Source: Spodoptera frugiperda
Taxonomy: Eukaryota; Arthropoda; Insecta; Lepidoptera; Noctuidae
Reading direction: 5' to 3'
Assembly (NCBI RefSeq): GCF_023101765.2
Contig: NC_064233.1
Span: 6,781,501 to 6,845,500, forward strand
Length of the DNA: 64,000 bases
Under the pieces are notes generated by a model, which saw only the letters and a list, made by a program, of their open reading frames with translations, ran no database searches and was not told where the DNA came from. Position 1 is the first letter of the stretch. Every line of letters starts with the position of its first letter. Shown in pieces: positions 29,780-40,739 of this stretch. The position numbers were made by a program, and so were the translations under genes.

Positions 29780-29995
29780 TCTATACTATATACTATAATA
29801 TTATAAAGCTAAAGAGTTTGATTTTGATTGATTGTTTGTTTGTTTGTTTGAACGCGCTAATCTCAGGAACTACGGGTCCGAATTGAATAATTCTTTTTGT
29901 GTTAGATAGTGCATATATCGAGGAAGGCTATAAAGCATCCCGCTATGGCCAAGAGGAGCCAAGCAAAGCGGGTGAAACAGCGCGGAAGTAGCTAG
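29780..29995 (+). mobile_element. Helitron-like family R copy with CTAG end
   Basis: It starts TCTATACTATATAC, contains TTTGAACGCGCTAATCTC, and ends AGCGCGGAAGTAG-CTAG-T. Confidence 0.72.
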
Positions 29996-30104
29996 TTTAG
30001 GATAAATTGAAATAAAGCTTTGACTTTTGTCTCGTCTTAAATGAGTCTGTAAATCAGTCTTGGGCAGTATTGGGTTTATCTTCAGCAACAGCTTGTGACA
30101 GTTC

Positions 30105-30157
30105 GAGTTCGCTGTCGTTTCAATCTCGTTAAACCTAAAACAAACTCGTACTTAGCC
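30105..30157. repeat. MITE family K half
   Basis: TTTCAATCTCGTTAAACCTA and CAAACTCGTACTTAG. Confidence 0.5.
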
Positions 30158-30439
30158 CTCAAAATAGTTACGTTGACAAATGTATTCTTCTCTACCATCA
30201 AGCCACGACCAAATACCTATGGGAACAGTTAAAACACCGATATTTTCCTCACAGTCATAGACGCTTATAATCTAGTGTTACAATTACATGAGAACAGTGA
30301 ATGTTTCACGTCAATGGCATGTGAACACTTGCCCAGTCAGTGTCCAGTCAACTGATATGGCTAGCTGTCACCTGATCTTTGAGGGCGTCCGCTAGGGATG
30401 GGACATACTCAATGGAATGGTTTATCGATAACATTTTTT

Positions 30440-30603
30440 TAAACATTGCCTCACCCTAGGATTTTCTCGTGTGTCGTGGGTGCGTTTACAAACTTACAAG
30501 TTCATGTGTGAATTTGTGGATCACACAAAGAGTGCTCCGTGCGGAAATTGGATCCGCTATGCATAGTCCGGCAGCCAGATGCCCAGCCACCGCACCAAAC
30601 ATT
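30440..30603 (-). repeat. SINE family F copy
   Basis: GTGTCGTGGGTGCGTTTAC, TGTGGATCACACAAAGAG and a tRNA-like head remnant GCAGCCAGATGCCCAGCC. Confidence 0.7.
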
Positions 30604-30639
30604 GATTAAAAATAGGGTATCATATTTTATTTATAACCG

Positions 30640-30775
30640 TTTTTGCGTACATACATACATAACGCCTGGACTCGCCTGTCTCCCAAGGGAGTAGGCAGAG
30701 GCAGTCGAACGCTAATTGCTACGGCTCTTACATACCTCTTTAGCTTCATCAATAGTCATCAGTCTTTTCTTTTCA
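30640..30775 (-). repeat. Family E copy
   Basis: The reverse of family E: CCTGTCTCCCAAGGGAGTAG, CATACCTCTTTAGCTTCATC and AGTCATCAGTCTTTT. Confidence 0.65.
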
Positions 30776-31009
30776 TTTAACAAACATCATTTATATTTTT
30801 AGTAGTTAGATAGACGCAGCAGGATTTTCTTATTTGATAATAATTTGTGGTTAGAAGATTTACTTAGTCTTGCGGTTTTCTTTATATCGGTATTTGATCA
30901 ATAAATGTGTGAACAGTTTAAGTGGCCGTAATAATAGTAATCTGCGTACATTATCATGATATTTATTCTTTATTCTAACAAATTTTTCAGATTCCAACTG
31001 TTCTGTGAC

Positions 31010-31110
31010 GTAATCATATCAACAGCCTATGATAGTGTCCACTGCTGACCAAAGCTTCTTTTCACACGGAGAAGGTTTGAACATTAACACGCTTGCTTAA
31101 TGCGCGTTGA
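31010..31110 (+). repeat. LINE-like remnant
   Basis: CAACAGCCTATGATAGTGTC, CTGCTGACCAAAGC and AACACGCTTGCTTAATG, as at 29509-29680. Confidence 0.4.
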
Positions 31111-31635
31111 CGTTTTCCTTTAGTATAACACCTAACTTCTAAACTCCTAATACGTGAGTAAACCGTAATAAATTTTTTTGTTACGTCATCTCAAGTTCTA
31201 ATGATAGTGTTAGTGACCATGTCAGTTTAAAAACTTATGTCTCACGATAGTTATTATAAAAAAATATTAATAAAAACAAAACATCGATATATAACGCCCC
31301 ATCCCTAAGAACCAGTGTGGGGCCTTGCACTTTAAGAAAGTAGTCGGCACCGCCTCGATGCCCACACCAATCAGCTGGCGACAGTATCGACCTTTAGTTT
31401 AAACCTTTTATTAAATTAATTATACATTTTATCTCGACTTGTATGTCATATTCGAACCTTGGTCAGATCTGTAGTCAGAGAGGTAGAGGGCAGAGGGACA
31501 ATGTTAAAGACTTATTATCCACATAGAAGGCTTATAATAGATAAAAAACCAATCACAATTTACCTTGACAAAGGAATCGAACCTACATACCAGCGCCTCA
31601 CAGAAAACCGACGTAAAAAATACGCTTGCGTTGCA
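31111..31635. other. Unassigned sequence
   Basis: No supported exon. A short less AT-rich block at 31310-31395 has an open minus-strand frame of about 30 codons, but no family is recognised. Confidence 0.3.
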
Positions 31636-31639
31636 TTTT

Positions 31640-31790
31640 CATCGTGTCGTGGGTGCGTTTACCGGAAACATACCCCAAGTTCACATACACATGATCACCT
31701 AGATTCCCGGAACAACTCTTTAATTTGTGGATCACACAAAGAGTTGCTTGTGCGGCAATCGAACTCCGCTACACGTTTCGCGGCAGTCAT
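31640..31790 (-). repeat. SINE family F copy, degenerate
   Basis: CGTGTCGTGGGTGCGTTTAC, GTGGATCACACAAAGAGTTG and a box B remnant. Confidence 0.65.
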
Positions 31791-32299
31791 TGAAGACTTA
31801 TCAAGTGTCACACGGAAGACGGCTTTTTTAATGATAGACTAATTACAATACCTACAAACCCAGCCTTCGATATCTACACTAATCTAGACAATTAATTTAC
31901 CACAACGAAAAACAAAAATGATAGCAACGAAAAAAATACATATACCGGCCGAATTGAGAACCTCCTCCTCTTTGGGAAGTCGGTTAAAAACACGCTAAAA
32001 CGACATAAAAAAAGAAATCAATCACATTTTTTCTTGACAAAAGGAATCGAACCTACAACCCAACATTGGACAATCATACTTATAACTACACAACCAACTT
32101 GTTCTACAAATAACTCGTTCACAAAAACGAAAAAGAAAAAAAATCTATTGCACATTTTTTTTTAACTTTCAATGCTAGCAATAGTGATGTGCCGATTTAT
32201 CGATATGCGCAAAGGTTATCGAGTAACTGTTGTAATCGATTTGCGGCGAGATAATCGCAAATAATTGCATGGGAACTAGACATACAAGGCGCAGCACAT

Positions 32300-32535
32300 G
32301 AAAGTATACTAAACTCTTAAGATTATCAGACGATTTTTTACTTTATTGCTCAAGAGATTATGGTTGAAAATTGATTGAATTTTAAAGGTATACTTTGATG
32401 TGATGTTGTCCTATATAGCATATTAAGCTGTACTAATTGTCAGATGATTTTAAACTTTATTTCTTAAGAGAGATTAAGGTCGAAAATTGATTGAAGTTTA
32501 AAGGTATACTTTGATATGCTGTTGTCCATACAAGG
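32300..32535. repeat. Two tandem copies of a ~118-bp AT-rich unit
   Basis: GAAAATTGATTGAA, TTTAAAGGTATACTTTGAT and TGTTGTCC recur at about 32367-32413 and 32484-32530, with CAGA(C/T)GATTTT upstream in both. The copies are roughly 80 percent similar. Confidence 0.75.
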
Positions 32536-32679
32536 CTTTGTATAAAGATACTAAGATTTTGAAAGGGTTAATAATTGGAAGACTAATGTATTGTTCTGGC
32601 GATTGCGGGTTCGATTACCGTGTTTTGAGGTTATTAAGTTTGTTAATAGCGTAGCTTTACGCTTTTTGGTTCCGTAACA

Positions 32680-32760
32680 TACACATTGAGGGAGCGTGAC
32701 TGCCGAAGAAGAGGTTTCGGGTTCGATTCCCGGAAGGACCAAAACATTATAGGTAAAAAT
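32680..32760 (+). repeat. tRNA-like SINE head remnant
   Basis: GACTGCCGAAGAAGAGGTTT and GGGTTCGATTCCCGG resemble the family D head; the body is not recognisable. Confidence 0.45.
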
Positions 32761-32811
32761 GGTTGGTTTTCACGTCTCAGTAATAGTAGACAGGGATTCT
32801 GCGTGCGGCGT

Positions 32812-33032
32812 GTCGCATTCTGCGTGCGCCTCATAGAACCATCAGACCAACACAGATAGGGCCCAGCAGGGCGAATGCCTGATCCAGCTGCGGACTACCT
32901 AGCGGGTTTATCGGGGCTACAAAGTAGGAACGGGGTGGTTTTTAGTCAGTAAGAGAGGCAAAAGTGTCAGACACCCCCTCTCGCCTCATCCAAGGCTGGA
33001 CAAGTCATTGGATGCTTTTCACACCTTAAAAA
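32812..33032 (+). repeat. Family C copy, full-length form
   Basis: The 5' part CCATCAGACCAACACAGATA and GGGCCCAGCAGGG, then AGCTGCGGACTACCTAGCGG ... GGATGCTTTTCACACC + A-run. Confidence 0.78.
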
Positions 33033-33462
33033 AGGGGATTCTGCGTTAGTACAAAGACAGTTAGTGCCAATAAAATTTTGTTTGACTCGGGAATCGAACC
33101 CGTACCCTCAAGCTAGACCACCAACCTTGCGATTACAACAACCAAACACTACCTATTTATTTCAAATCACCTCAAAAACTCATCTCAATACATTAAAAAT
33201 TAAAACTACTTTAAACACAGTCCAACGTAGGTAGGTATAATTAAAATGAAAATTTCAAAAACTGCCACTACTTACCCATGTGAAGTAGGGCGCCACTGTC
33301 TCACGAGACATTACATTATGTACCTCGTATATGTAATCAATTATTGCACATACAATACAGAACACATCTTGAGTTGAAGATTAAAGATGGATTTTGGTTC
33401 ACATGATAAAGGCAAAGTTAAAGTCAAAATTATTTATTTCACTTTAATATTTTTGCTTTAGT

Positions 33463-33539
33463 GGGCCATTCGGACGTAGCTGATTTTTGTTTACGTCCGA
33501 ATGGCCCTTTGGATTCGATTTGGGCCATTCGGACGTAGT
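33463..33539. repeat. Three copies of a 16-mer, one inverted
   Basis: GGGCCATTCGGACGTA, then its exact reverse complement TACGTCCGAATGGCCC, then a further direct copy, within 77 bases. The first two can form a 16-bp perfect hairpin. Confidence 0.85.
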
Positions 33540-33589
33540 ACCAAATATAATAATATTAATAACGTCAGTCTGTCGGTCAGTCCTCTAGT

Positions 33590-33665
33590 TGCTCTATTTG
33601 CTCGTTCCAAAGTGTAGATTCCTATGGAGAAGAACGAGCAAGAAACTCCATAGGTTACTCTTTTT
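33590..33665. repeat. Short repeat with GCTCGTTC/GAACGAGC hairpin
   Basis: TTGCTCGTTCCAAAGTGTAG ... GAAGAACGAGCAAG, also at 48850-48905 and (reversed) 29690-29730. Confidence 0.55.
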
Positions 33666-33750
33666 CTATCAGATTCACAATACAATTCTTGGCATGGTAT
33701 TATAAGTAGCTAGAAAAGTAGTTCAGATTTAAAACCTACACTAAAGAATA

Positions 33751-33892
33751 GACTGACTCGTTGGCCGAGTGGTTGCAAGTGCGACTGCCGGGCAAGGGGT
33801 CTCGGGTTCGAATCCCGGGCCGGGCAAAAATTACTGGCCTATTTTCGGTTTTCCAAAAATTTCGCAGTAGTAGCCAAAATCATAAATTAGAA
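33751..33892 (+). repeat. SINE family D, head intact, 3' lost
   Basis: CTCGTTGGCCGAGTGGTTGC (box A) and TCGGGTTCGAATCCCGGG (box B). The pair reads like a tRNA gene, but there is no CCA-stem partner and no proper acceptor stem. A family A tail follows at 33893. Confidence 0.75.
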
Positions 33893-34042
33893 GGACTTCC
33901 CAATCCCGGACTCCTTAACAACCCTTAAATTCCTAACTAACACTTGTAATGGTTCTGGTGTTTCAAGTGTCCATGCGCAGCGGCGATTGCTTACCATCAG
34001 GTGACCTGTCAGCCCGTTTACCGGCTTATACCATAAAACAAG
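33893..34042 (+). repeat. Family A copy, tail half
   Basis: ACAACCCTTAAATTCCTAAC to CCCGTTTACCGGCTTATACC. Confidence 0.75.
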
Positions 34043-34307
34043 CATCTGGGACCGCGGGCCCAGTTGCCGGATTCCTCCTTTAATGAAGCCAGTCGCTCGT
34101 TAATTCACACAATATCACCTAAACAGTTCACATATAATACAAACTAGTTTATATGTTGAAGGCTATTGAGTCTATTGTCTTCAAATATATTGTTTTATAT
34201 TGCAACAACATCAGTATTGAGACATCTAAAAACGTACAAAAATTTTATGTAATGTATTTTAATATGAACATCTACACTTCTGTAAAGCACAGGGTAATTA
34301 TGATTTC

Positions 34308-34440
34308 GGAGCTGCGGACTACCTAGCTGGTTACCGGGGCTCCGGCTCGCAAAAGTCGGGAGTAGGAACGGGGTAGTTTTTAGACGGTAAGAATTTGATA
34401 CTACCTCTGGTTTCGCCCAAGGCGGGAGGAGACATTGCGT
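34308..34440 (+). repeat. Family C copy
   Basis: GGAGCTGCGGACTACCTAGC ... GAACGGGGTAGTTTTTAG ... CAAGGCGGGAGGAG. Confidence 0.75.
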
Positions 34441-34794
34441 ACACTCACGATCTATCAACATGTCAATCACTTATAAAAAAGGACCCGATAAACCAGCCAG
34501 CTTAAAAACAGGCCCTCTGGATTCCGACATTATTTCCTTTTTACCTGTAAATTATCATTACACCAGATGTCATCATCACCTCTCATTTTTAACCGACTTC
34601 CCATGGAAAAGGAGGAGATTTTCAATTAGGCCGGTATGTTTTTCACAGTATTCACCCTCCCAAAAAACAATAAACCGTATGACCTTAAACAATCTCATGC
34701 AAAAATCTCAAATTAAACACAAACACAAATAAAACATAGAAAGAAAACATATAAGGAAACGTTACGCCATTATTTAAACCAAACACAGCGGCTA

Positions 34795-34870
34795 GACACG
34801 AAGTTGTTGAAAAAGTTGCGCGTGCGCACCGGACAGTTGTTGCGTCACTCGAACTTGCACTTGATACGAG
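34795..34870. promoter_or_regulatory. Possible housekeeping-type promoter patch
   Basis: GTTGCGCGTGCGCACCGG at 34815-34832 resembles an NRF-1/Ewg-type site within a short GC-richer patch. It is speculative: no TATA, Inr or exon can be tied to it. Confidence 0.15.
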
Positions 34871-34996
34871 TACAGGGCTGTCAACTTTTATTTTTATTAC
34901 GCGATGGTTTTTTTTTTGTTTTTGACAGTTTTTTGTGACAACAATGTCATGTATATAATTATTTAAATTATTAGAGCCTTAATTTTAAGAATGTCC

Positions 34997-35205
34997 TAGC
35001 TTCTACCAGCGGCTTTCCCATGGGATAAAAAGTCCTATCATAATTTTATCATGGGATAAAAAGTCCCATGAGTCCTGTCCCATATCCTATCATCCAAGTC
35101 AGTTAATACTCTTTCTGTATACTAAATTTTATCAAAATCCGTTCAGTACTTTCAGCGTGATTGACGGATAAACATCGAACAAACAAACTTTCACAATTAT
35201 AATAT
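34997..35205 (-). mobile_element. Helitron-like copy
   Basis: On the minus strand it runs from TCACGCTGAAAGTACTGAAC through repeated GGGACTTTTTATCCCATG to GGAAAGCCGCTGGTAGAAGC. Confidence 0.55.
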
Positions 35206-35214
35206 GGGTCCTGC

Positions 35215-35330
35215 AGTCCCGTGGGATAAAAAGTGTCCTATGTGTTATTCCAGACCATAATCTACCCCTCTTCCAAATTTTATCCCGATCCCTATAGCCA
35301 TTTTGACGTGATTGAGTAACAAACATACAT
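35215..35330 (-). repeat. Helitron-related fragment, twin of 10860-10976
   Basis: TGTGTTATTCCAGACCATAA and ATTTTGACGTGATTGAGTAA. Confidence 0.55.
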
Positions 35331-35476
35331 CTTTTTGAAGGTGAAAGTCATCCAATGTCTTTTGCGTTGGGTGAGGCTAAAGAATGTCAGGCTCTTATTA
35401 ACTAAAAACCACCCCGTTCCTACTCCCGCTTCGAGCCAGGTCCTCGGTAACCCGCTAGGTCATCCGCAACTCCAGG
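35331..35476 (-). repeat. Family C copy
   Basis: AAGTCATCCAATGTC ... AACCACCCCGTTCCTACTCC ... CCCGCTAGGTCATCCGC. Confidence 0.75.
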
Positions 35477-35668
35477 TTACATAACTCTTGGCCTATAAAT
35501 CTACCATTATACCATGTCAATACCGTATAAAATTTAACCTATAGTCCAAAAACCAGTTGGTTACAATGTGCATTGTAGACTTAGCATACAAAGAAACTAC
35601 GAGTAACTTTAGACATCAATTTCAACCAGTTTTTTGACTCAATTGCGAAGTACAATCCAAGTGTGATC

Positions 35669-35890
35669 GCGCGCCCCTCAAAGAGCCATCAGACCACCAC
35701 AGATGGGGCCCAGTAGGTAGTAGCTGATGCCGACCTGGAGCTACCGAGGACTGCTTAGCGGGTTCCGGGGCTCTGGTTCAAAAAGTAGGAGTAAGAACGG
35801 GGTGGGTTTTAGTCAGTCAAATTCTGATACTCCCCTCTCGCCTCGCCAAAATGGGAGAATTCATTTGATGACTTTCTCCCTCAAAAGAAG
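35669..35890 (+). repeat. Family C copy, full-length form
   Basis: It starts GCGCGCCCCTCAAAGAGCCA, TCAGACCACCACAGATGGGG, then GGAGCTACCGAGGACTGC ... GATGACTTTCTCCC. Confidence 0.78.
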
Positions 35891-35954
35891 TGTGATTGAA
35901 AAAGCAGTTAATACTATCAGGAAGGCCGTGGTATACAAAAAAAATAATAATCAT

Positions 35955-36065
35955 TTGTCCGCAAATGAATCATCACCTGATGATAAGCAATGCCGCCTAT
36001 GGGCACCAGAAATTTTAGAGTTAAGAGCGTTGCTGGCCTTTTAGGGATTTGGGGATAGGGGAGAT
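35955..36065 (-). repeat. Degenerate family A fragment
   Basis: ATCACCTGATGATAAGCAAT and GAGCGTTGCTGGCCTTTTAG. Confidence 0.5.
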
Positions 36066-36423
36066 TTGGATCTTTGAAGAAAACTCATTAACCGAAAGTA
36101 CCCCAGCATTATCACATAGTTATTCACTATAATATATGTATCTTAATGAAGTTGGCTACCTTTAACAAAGAACATTAACATGTCATTTATAAAGATTACG
36201 CGAGCAAAACCGCGAAACAAAACTAGTATTACCATAAAAAACAAACTTAAGACAGTCTATCTGTCAGTCCGTTGACAGACAAAATTATAAAGCCAACTAA
36301 ACTCGATGATATTTAAAGATAAATGAGTTAACAAAGCATTTGGACTAGTAATTCGCATTCTTAAAGTTTGATCTGATACGAGTCGCTTTTTAAGGAAGAT
36401 ATCAAGGGTATTTGCTAGTGTAA

Positions 36424-36545
36424 TGCAACGTCACGCCTTTTATCCCCGAAGGAGTAGGCAGAGGTGCACATTACGGCACGTAATGCTGTACAATGTACAC
36501 TTACTTTTCACTATTTGTGTTATAAGTCCCATGTAATAGGAGGTG
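36424..36545 (-). repeat. SINE family D 3' half, inverted
   Basis: CGTCACGCCTTTTATCCCCG, GCAGAGGTGCACATTACGGC and AGTCCCATGTAATAGGAGGT. It is followed head-on by the next copy. Confidence 0.78.
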
Positions 36546-36808
36546 GTCGAGCAACAAGTGCGACTGCCGAACAAGAGGTGTCGGGATCGATTCCCGGTTC
36601 GGGCAATGTATTACTGGGCTTTTTTCGGTTTTTCTTAGTAGTAGCACGGAGTCTAAAATTGTGCCCAGTATGTAGCAATAGGTTCACCCTCTATTACATG
36701 AGACTTATAACGCAAATGGTGAAAAGTGGATGTACATTGTATAGAGGCATTACGTGCCGTAATGTGCACCTCTGCCTACCCCTTCGGGGATAAAAGGCGT
36801 GATGTTTC
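36546..36808 (+). repeat. SINE family D copy
   Basis: GCGACTGCCGAACAAGAGGT, box B GGGATCGATTCCCGG, GTAGTAGCACGGAGTCT and CCGTAATGTGCACCTCTGCC. Confidence 0.8.
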
Positions 36809-37129
36809 ATGTAGCAGATATTTATATAAAAATCCTTTCACTATGAAGGCAGATAATGACGTATGTCTGTCTATATGTATGAATGCGCATGCGCCGGATC
36901 TTATATCAATCACTGTATGGCCTACTTCCTTATATATTAATACTTGGAACTAGACATAAAAAAACCAACATATAAACACACTCCTAAAACTACCACAACC
37001 ACCTTTAACACACACAAAATAAAGACGAAAATCGTATAACAGAACACAGAAAGAACTGCAAAGAAAAAAATTGTACAGAGGTATTCATATTACAAAATTA
37101 TTTTTGCGGGCTGAAATTTTCTGTATCGA

Positions 37130-37335
37130 CTTTATGGTAGAAGACATAAAGGTGATTTTATAGTTTCAAGACTTGTATGTAAGTTTGTTTGTTTGAAGGC
37201 ACTGTCCTCATGCAAGGTTACCTCTGGTACCATTGGGTCCGGCTCTGACCATGATGAAGGAATGCGGGGTGAAAGGCGCCAGGAGGAGGGGGGGGGAGGA
37301 AATGTACCGATCATATCAGCAGGAAGCATGAATGG
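37130..37335 (-). other. Unassigned GC-richer block with a 65-codon open frame
   Basis: The minus strand encodes MLPADMIGTFPPPPSSWRLS followed by PRIPSSWSEPDPMVPEVTLH. No family is recognised and it does not match WDR7 as recalled. The stretch by TTTGTTTGTTTGAAGGCAC resembles a Helitron R start, so it may be repeat-derived. Confidence 0.2.
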
Positions 37336-37433
37336 GAGTGATTGATTGCAATTATGATAATGGTAATGTAATTTTTTAATTATTAATTTTGGTTTTGGGA
37401 GTTAGAAATTTTTGTAACTAGTAACGAGAGTTT

Positions 37434-37632
37434 GACTGCACGGTTGGTGCGGTGGCTGGGCAACTGGCTGCCGCGCAACGGGTAGCGGGTTTGATTCCCG
37501 CACGGAGTAACTCTTTGTGTGATCCAGAAATTGTTGTTTCGGGTCTGGGTGTCATGTGTATGTGAACTTGTATGTTTGTAAACGCACCCACGACACAGGA
37601 GAAAATCCTAAAGTGGGGCAACGTTTAAAAAA
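37434..37632 (+). repeat. SINE family F copy, full length
   Basis: CTGCACGGTTGGTGCGGTGG head, TAGCGGGTTTGATTCCCGCA, ACGACACAGGAGAAAATCCT and GTGGGGCAACG. Confidence 0.85.
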
Positions 37633-37767
37633 AAATGGCTTAATAGAATATATTAGTTGATTAAGGAACAATGCATGATAGAGACCGGGCAGCACTCTAG
37701 TAGATTCTTCAATTAAAACAAATTCAACCTTTTAAAACTGCGATGGGAAATGGCAGTTTATGAATGC

Positions 37768-38095
37768 TTTTCCACCAGAGATGTGCTATGCTACGTTGCT
37801 GTGGATGCGTTTGGCTTCCACCAATCTTATTCATTGGTACGCATAGCTTAAATTGGAAACAGACTCAGCTAAGCTATGTTTTTTATATGGAAAGATGCGT
37901 GCTATGGATGGCTTCCCTAGCATAATCGAGCTACATCATGTTCATACTCGATAGCTGCGCATACTATCGATACATCGCATACTCAAGTTCCACTTCTCCC
38001 TACGCACTGCATACACAACATGGTTTCAGTGGAAACGGTCATATAGTTTCACAGTTTAGCTATTACATCTTCGTAGCATAGCTACATAGCACATA
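37768..38095 (+). repeat. MITE family H copy, near complete
   Basis: CCACCAGAGATGTGCTATGC on the left and CGTAGCATAGCTACATAGCA on the right are inverted. The interior has CATCGCATACTC and ATATGGAAAGATGCG. Confidence 0.75.
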
Positions 38096-38379
38096 CATTA
38101 CAATACATTGTCACTAGCTGTTAATGAGGAGACACAAAAAGAATAGCGTCCGCCACTTCAAATAAAATATTAAATCTGTCGACAAGTTATCAAAATTCCT
38201 ATCACTGCAATTACATAATAGACAATGAATGATTAATTATAATTAAATCTGTAGAATTGAATTCGCTAAGCCGATGTTCAGAATTAAGTGGAGCAGAGTG
38301 AACGGCAGGCGTGACTAGTGCCTGCCATGTGGAAATTAAATGCAGTAGGTTCACTTTGCGTAGGTAGTATAAAACATAA

Positions 38380-38408
38380 CCCTCCTTCTGGCGCAGTCGG
38401 GTAAAAAT
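38380..38408 (-). repeat. Solo end CTCCTTCTGGCGCAGTCGGG
   Basis: Identical to the right end of the palindromic element at 20550-20757. Confidence 0.5.
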
Positions 38409-38984
38409 AAGAAGAAATTAGCATACGAATCTAAATAATAATAACATTCATGTTTATCTAGGGCCCAAAAATCCAAAAGAATCTGTCCTCCGAGATTGGG
38501 AAACATCACACCGTTTTGTAAAAAAATAGTATTCAAGTATTTATTGCATTCATAATGTACACAGGTTTTAGAAAATACAGTATTTAGTCACAATTATGGA
38601 CCTGTCGGGCACAGCAAAATATAAAATTCGTAGGAGAGAGGAAGGGCTTTTAATATTAAGCTTTATGTAAGTAATCGCTAGTTTATTGTATAAAAGGAAA
38701 TTAATATGCGAACTTGAAATGATCCTGTCCTCTTATTTCAATCGCTGTTCGTGAGTCTCGCTTAAACTCCACAATGGCTGAACCGATTTGGCAAACTTTG
38801 GTCTTGAATTATTTATTAAATCCAGGTAAGGTTTAAAAGGAGACAAAATTATATTTTAGGCGGTACAAAGTTTGCCGGGTCAACTACATACATACATTCA
38901 TAACATCACGCCTCTCTCCCATAGGGGTAGGCAGAGACAATGGAACATCAATTGCAACGATTCCTACAAATGTATGTAACCTAG

Positions 38985-39180
38985 GCTTTTTTTTTAATAT
39001 GGGACAAGCCCGCCACAACCTCCCATACCGCTGCAACTCCTGTAAGCCAGAATCTACAGTAGATACAACCATGAAAACACCGGAACACTGAAGTCCGGCG
39101 CGTCCGCGCGTCCCAGGGACATGAATGACTGTCTTGGATCCCACAACGAAACAAATCAGAAGATGTTATTAGAGGAGAAG
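38985..39180 (+). repeat. Family I copy, full length
   Basis: GGGACAAGCCCGCCACAACC, GGAACACTGAAGTCCGGCG (GCGTCC duplicated) and GACTGTCTTGGATCCCACAA. Confidence 0.75.
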
Positions 39181-39551
39181 AAAAAATGTAACCTAGGCTA
39201 CTTAAATAAGTACAATAAAGCATATTTAAATAAATAAATACAATAGTCCTTCTGTCCTCCCCTGTGCAATGGCGTGACCCACTCCGAGCACTCAACAATG
39301 GACGCTAAAACATGGTACCACGTTAACTCCTTGCATTATCTAACCGACGTGAATGGGCGCTGAATATCAGTTTCAGTCGTTAAAAGATTACCACATTTTA
39401 TGTCTAGATATATCAGCTCAATCTATCTTTATAAGAAATTAAAGCAGAATGATAATAATTATTATATTTTGTTTGGGATTCGTTCTAAAAGTTAAATGAA
39501 TGTAACTTTTTAGGCGTGTGACCTGTTTTAAAACTTGAAACTTTTTAAGCG

Positions 39552-39655
39552 TATGATCACCTTATGGTAAACAATCGCCGACGCCCATGAACACCCGAAA
39601 TTTTAGAGGCATTACAAATGCGTTGCCAGACTTTTGGGAGTAAGGAATTTCAAAA
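39552..39655 (-). repeat. Family A fragment
   Basis: ATCACCTTATGGTAAACAAT ... CGTTGCCAGACTTTTGGGAG, ending in an A-run of about 15. Confidence 0.6.
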
Positions 39656-39747
39656 AAAAAAAAAAAAGGGTATGACGCTTTGGGTGAGCCGAGAGAAACT
39701 AATGATTTTCCATGCATCCAAAAAGAGGCATTGGTTTTGTGGGGAAC

Positions 39748-39905
39748 AACCATTCATTGTCTTCTCCCGCCTTGGGTGAGGTAAGTGTCAGAAACACTTA
39801 AAACCATCGCATTCCTACTTCTACTCATCGAGCCCCGGTATCACAGGTATTCCGCGGTCTTATTGGAGCCTCACTGGGCCCCATCTGTGATGGTCCCCCA
39901 GCCAT
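39748..39905 (-). repeat. Family C copy, diverged
   Basis: AACCATTCATTGTCTTCTCC ... TCGAGCCCCGGTATC ... CTGGGCCCCATCTGTGATGG. Confidence 0.65.
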
Positions 39906-40441
39906 CGGTGAGGTCTAATGGCTTTGTGAGGAGAGAAACGCGAACGCCGTATGCAAAAAGCACTAAGAGAGAATTTCCCAAAAATTCATACAAGGAACAG
40001 GAATAATATGTGTTTTATACTCGTATATGTCGTAATATTTCTCAAGCAATTTCATTTTACATTATTTCAATGATTAATAGCGTTATAATTAAGTCGCTGT
40101 CTGCATTATTGTTTAGACAAATTAATTATATGTGTGCTCGCACGCTGTTGTAACCGTTGTCGCTTTTGAGGCTTCCACTTCGACGCCTGGGTTGCGCAAT
40201 TTCTTTTTTTTATTTGTTTCTTTCTAAGCATACAGTAATTAGTTAGTTTAGAATATAATATTGCAACTTTTATTGCCTTTTATAACTCAGAGACATTTAA
40301 TACCTAATTACTTAAACTATTCTTTAGTAACAATTTTGTTCGAAAAGCAATTGCTATGGACTGGGTTAAGTTACCATTAAATTACCGATAATGGAGTTTG
40401 GCACGATATGAACCCCACATTTGGTATAAACAGAATCTAGG

Positions 40442-40598
40442 TTTTTTTGAGAGAGGATAATCATCCAATGACTTCTCCCGCGAGGCGAGGCGTGAGGAAG
40501 TGTCAAGACTCTTACTGATTAAAAACCACACCGTTCCTAATCCTGCTTTTCGAGCCAGAGCCTCGGTATACCCGCTAGGTAGTCCACAGTTCCAGATT
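40442..40598 (-). repeat. Family C copy
   Basis: ATAATCATCCAATGACTTCT ... AAAAACCACACCGTTCC ... CCCGCTAGGTAGTCCACAG. Confidence 0.75.
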
Positions 40599-40739
40599 AG
40601 ATTTATGAGACATAGTTGCATTTACCATCAGAATCTTTTTTTTTTCATTTAACTAAGAGGATTTGCTATTACCCCCGTGCTTGGCAGTCAGTTTGGCGAT
40701 CATAGAATATAAGATTTAAAGTTTATAACATGTCCTGTA

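Noticed and set aside
33751..33825. Possible tRNA gene (TTGGCCGAGTGG and GGTTCGAATCC boxes)
   Set aside because: The same head recurs in several D copies with a common SINE body, and a proper acceptor stem is not present.
37132..37329. 65-codon Pro-rich frame as a candidate missing WDR7 exon
   Set aside because: It does not match any N-terminal WDR7 segment I know, and one edge resembles a Helitron start.
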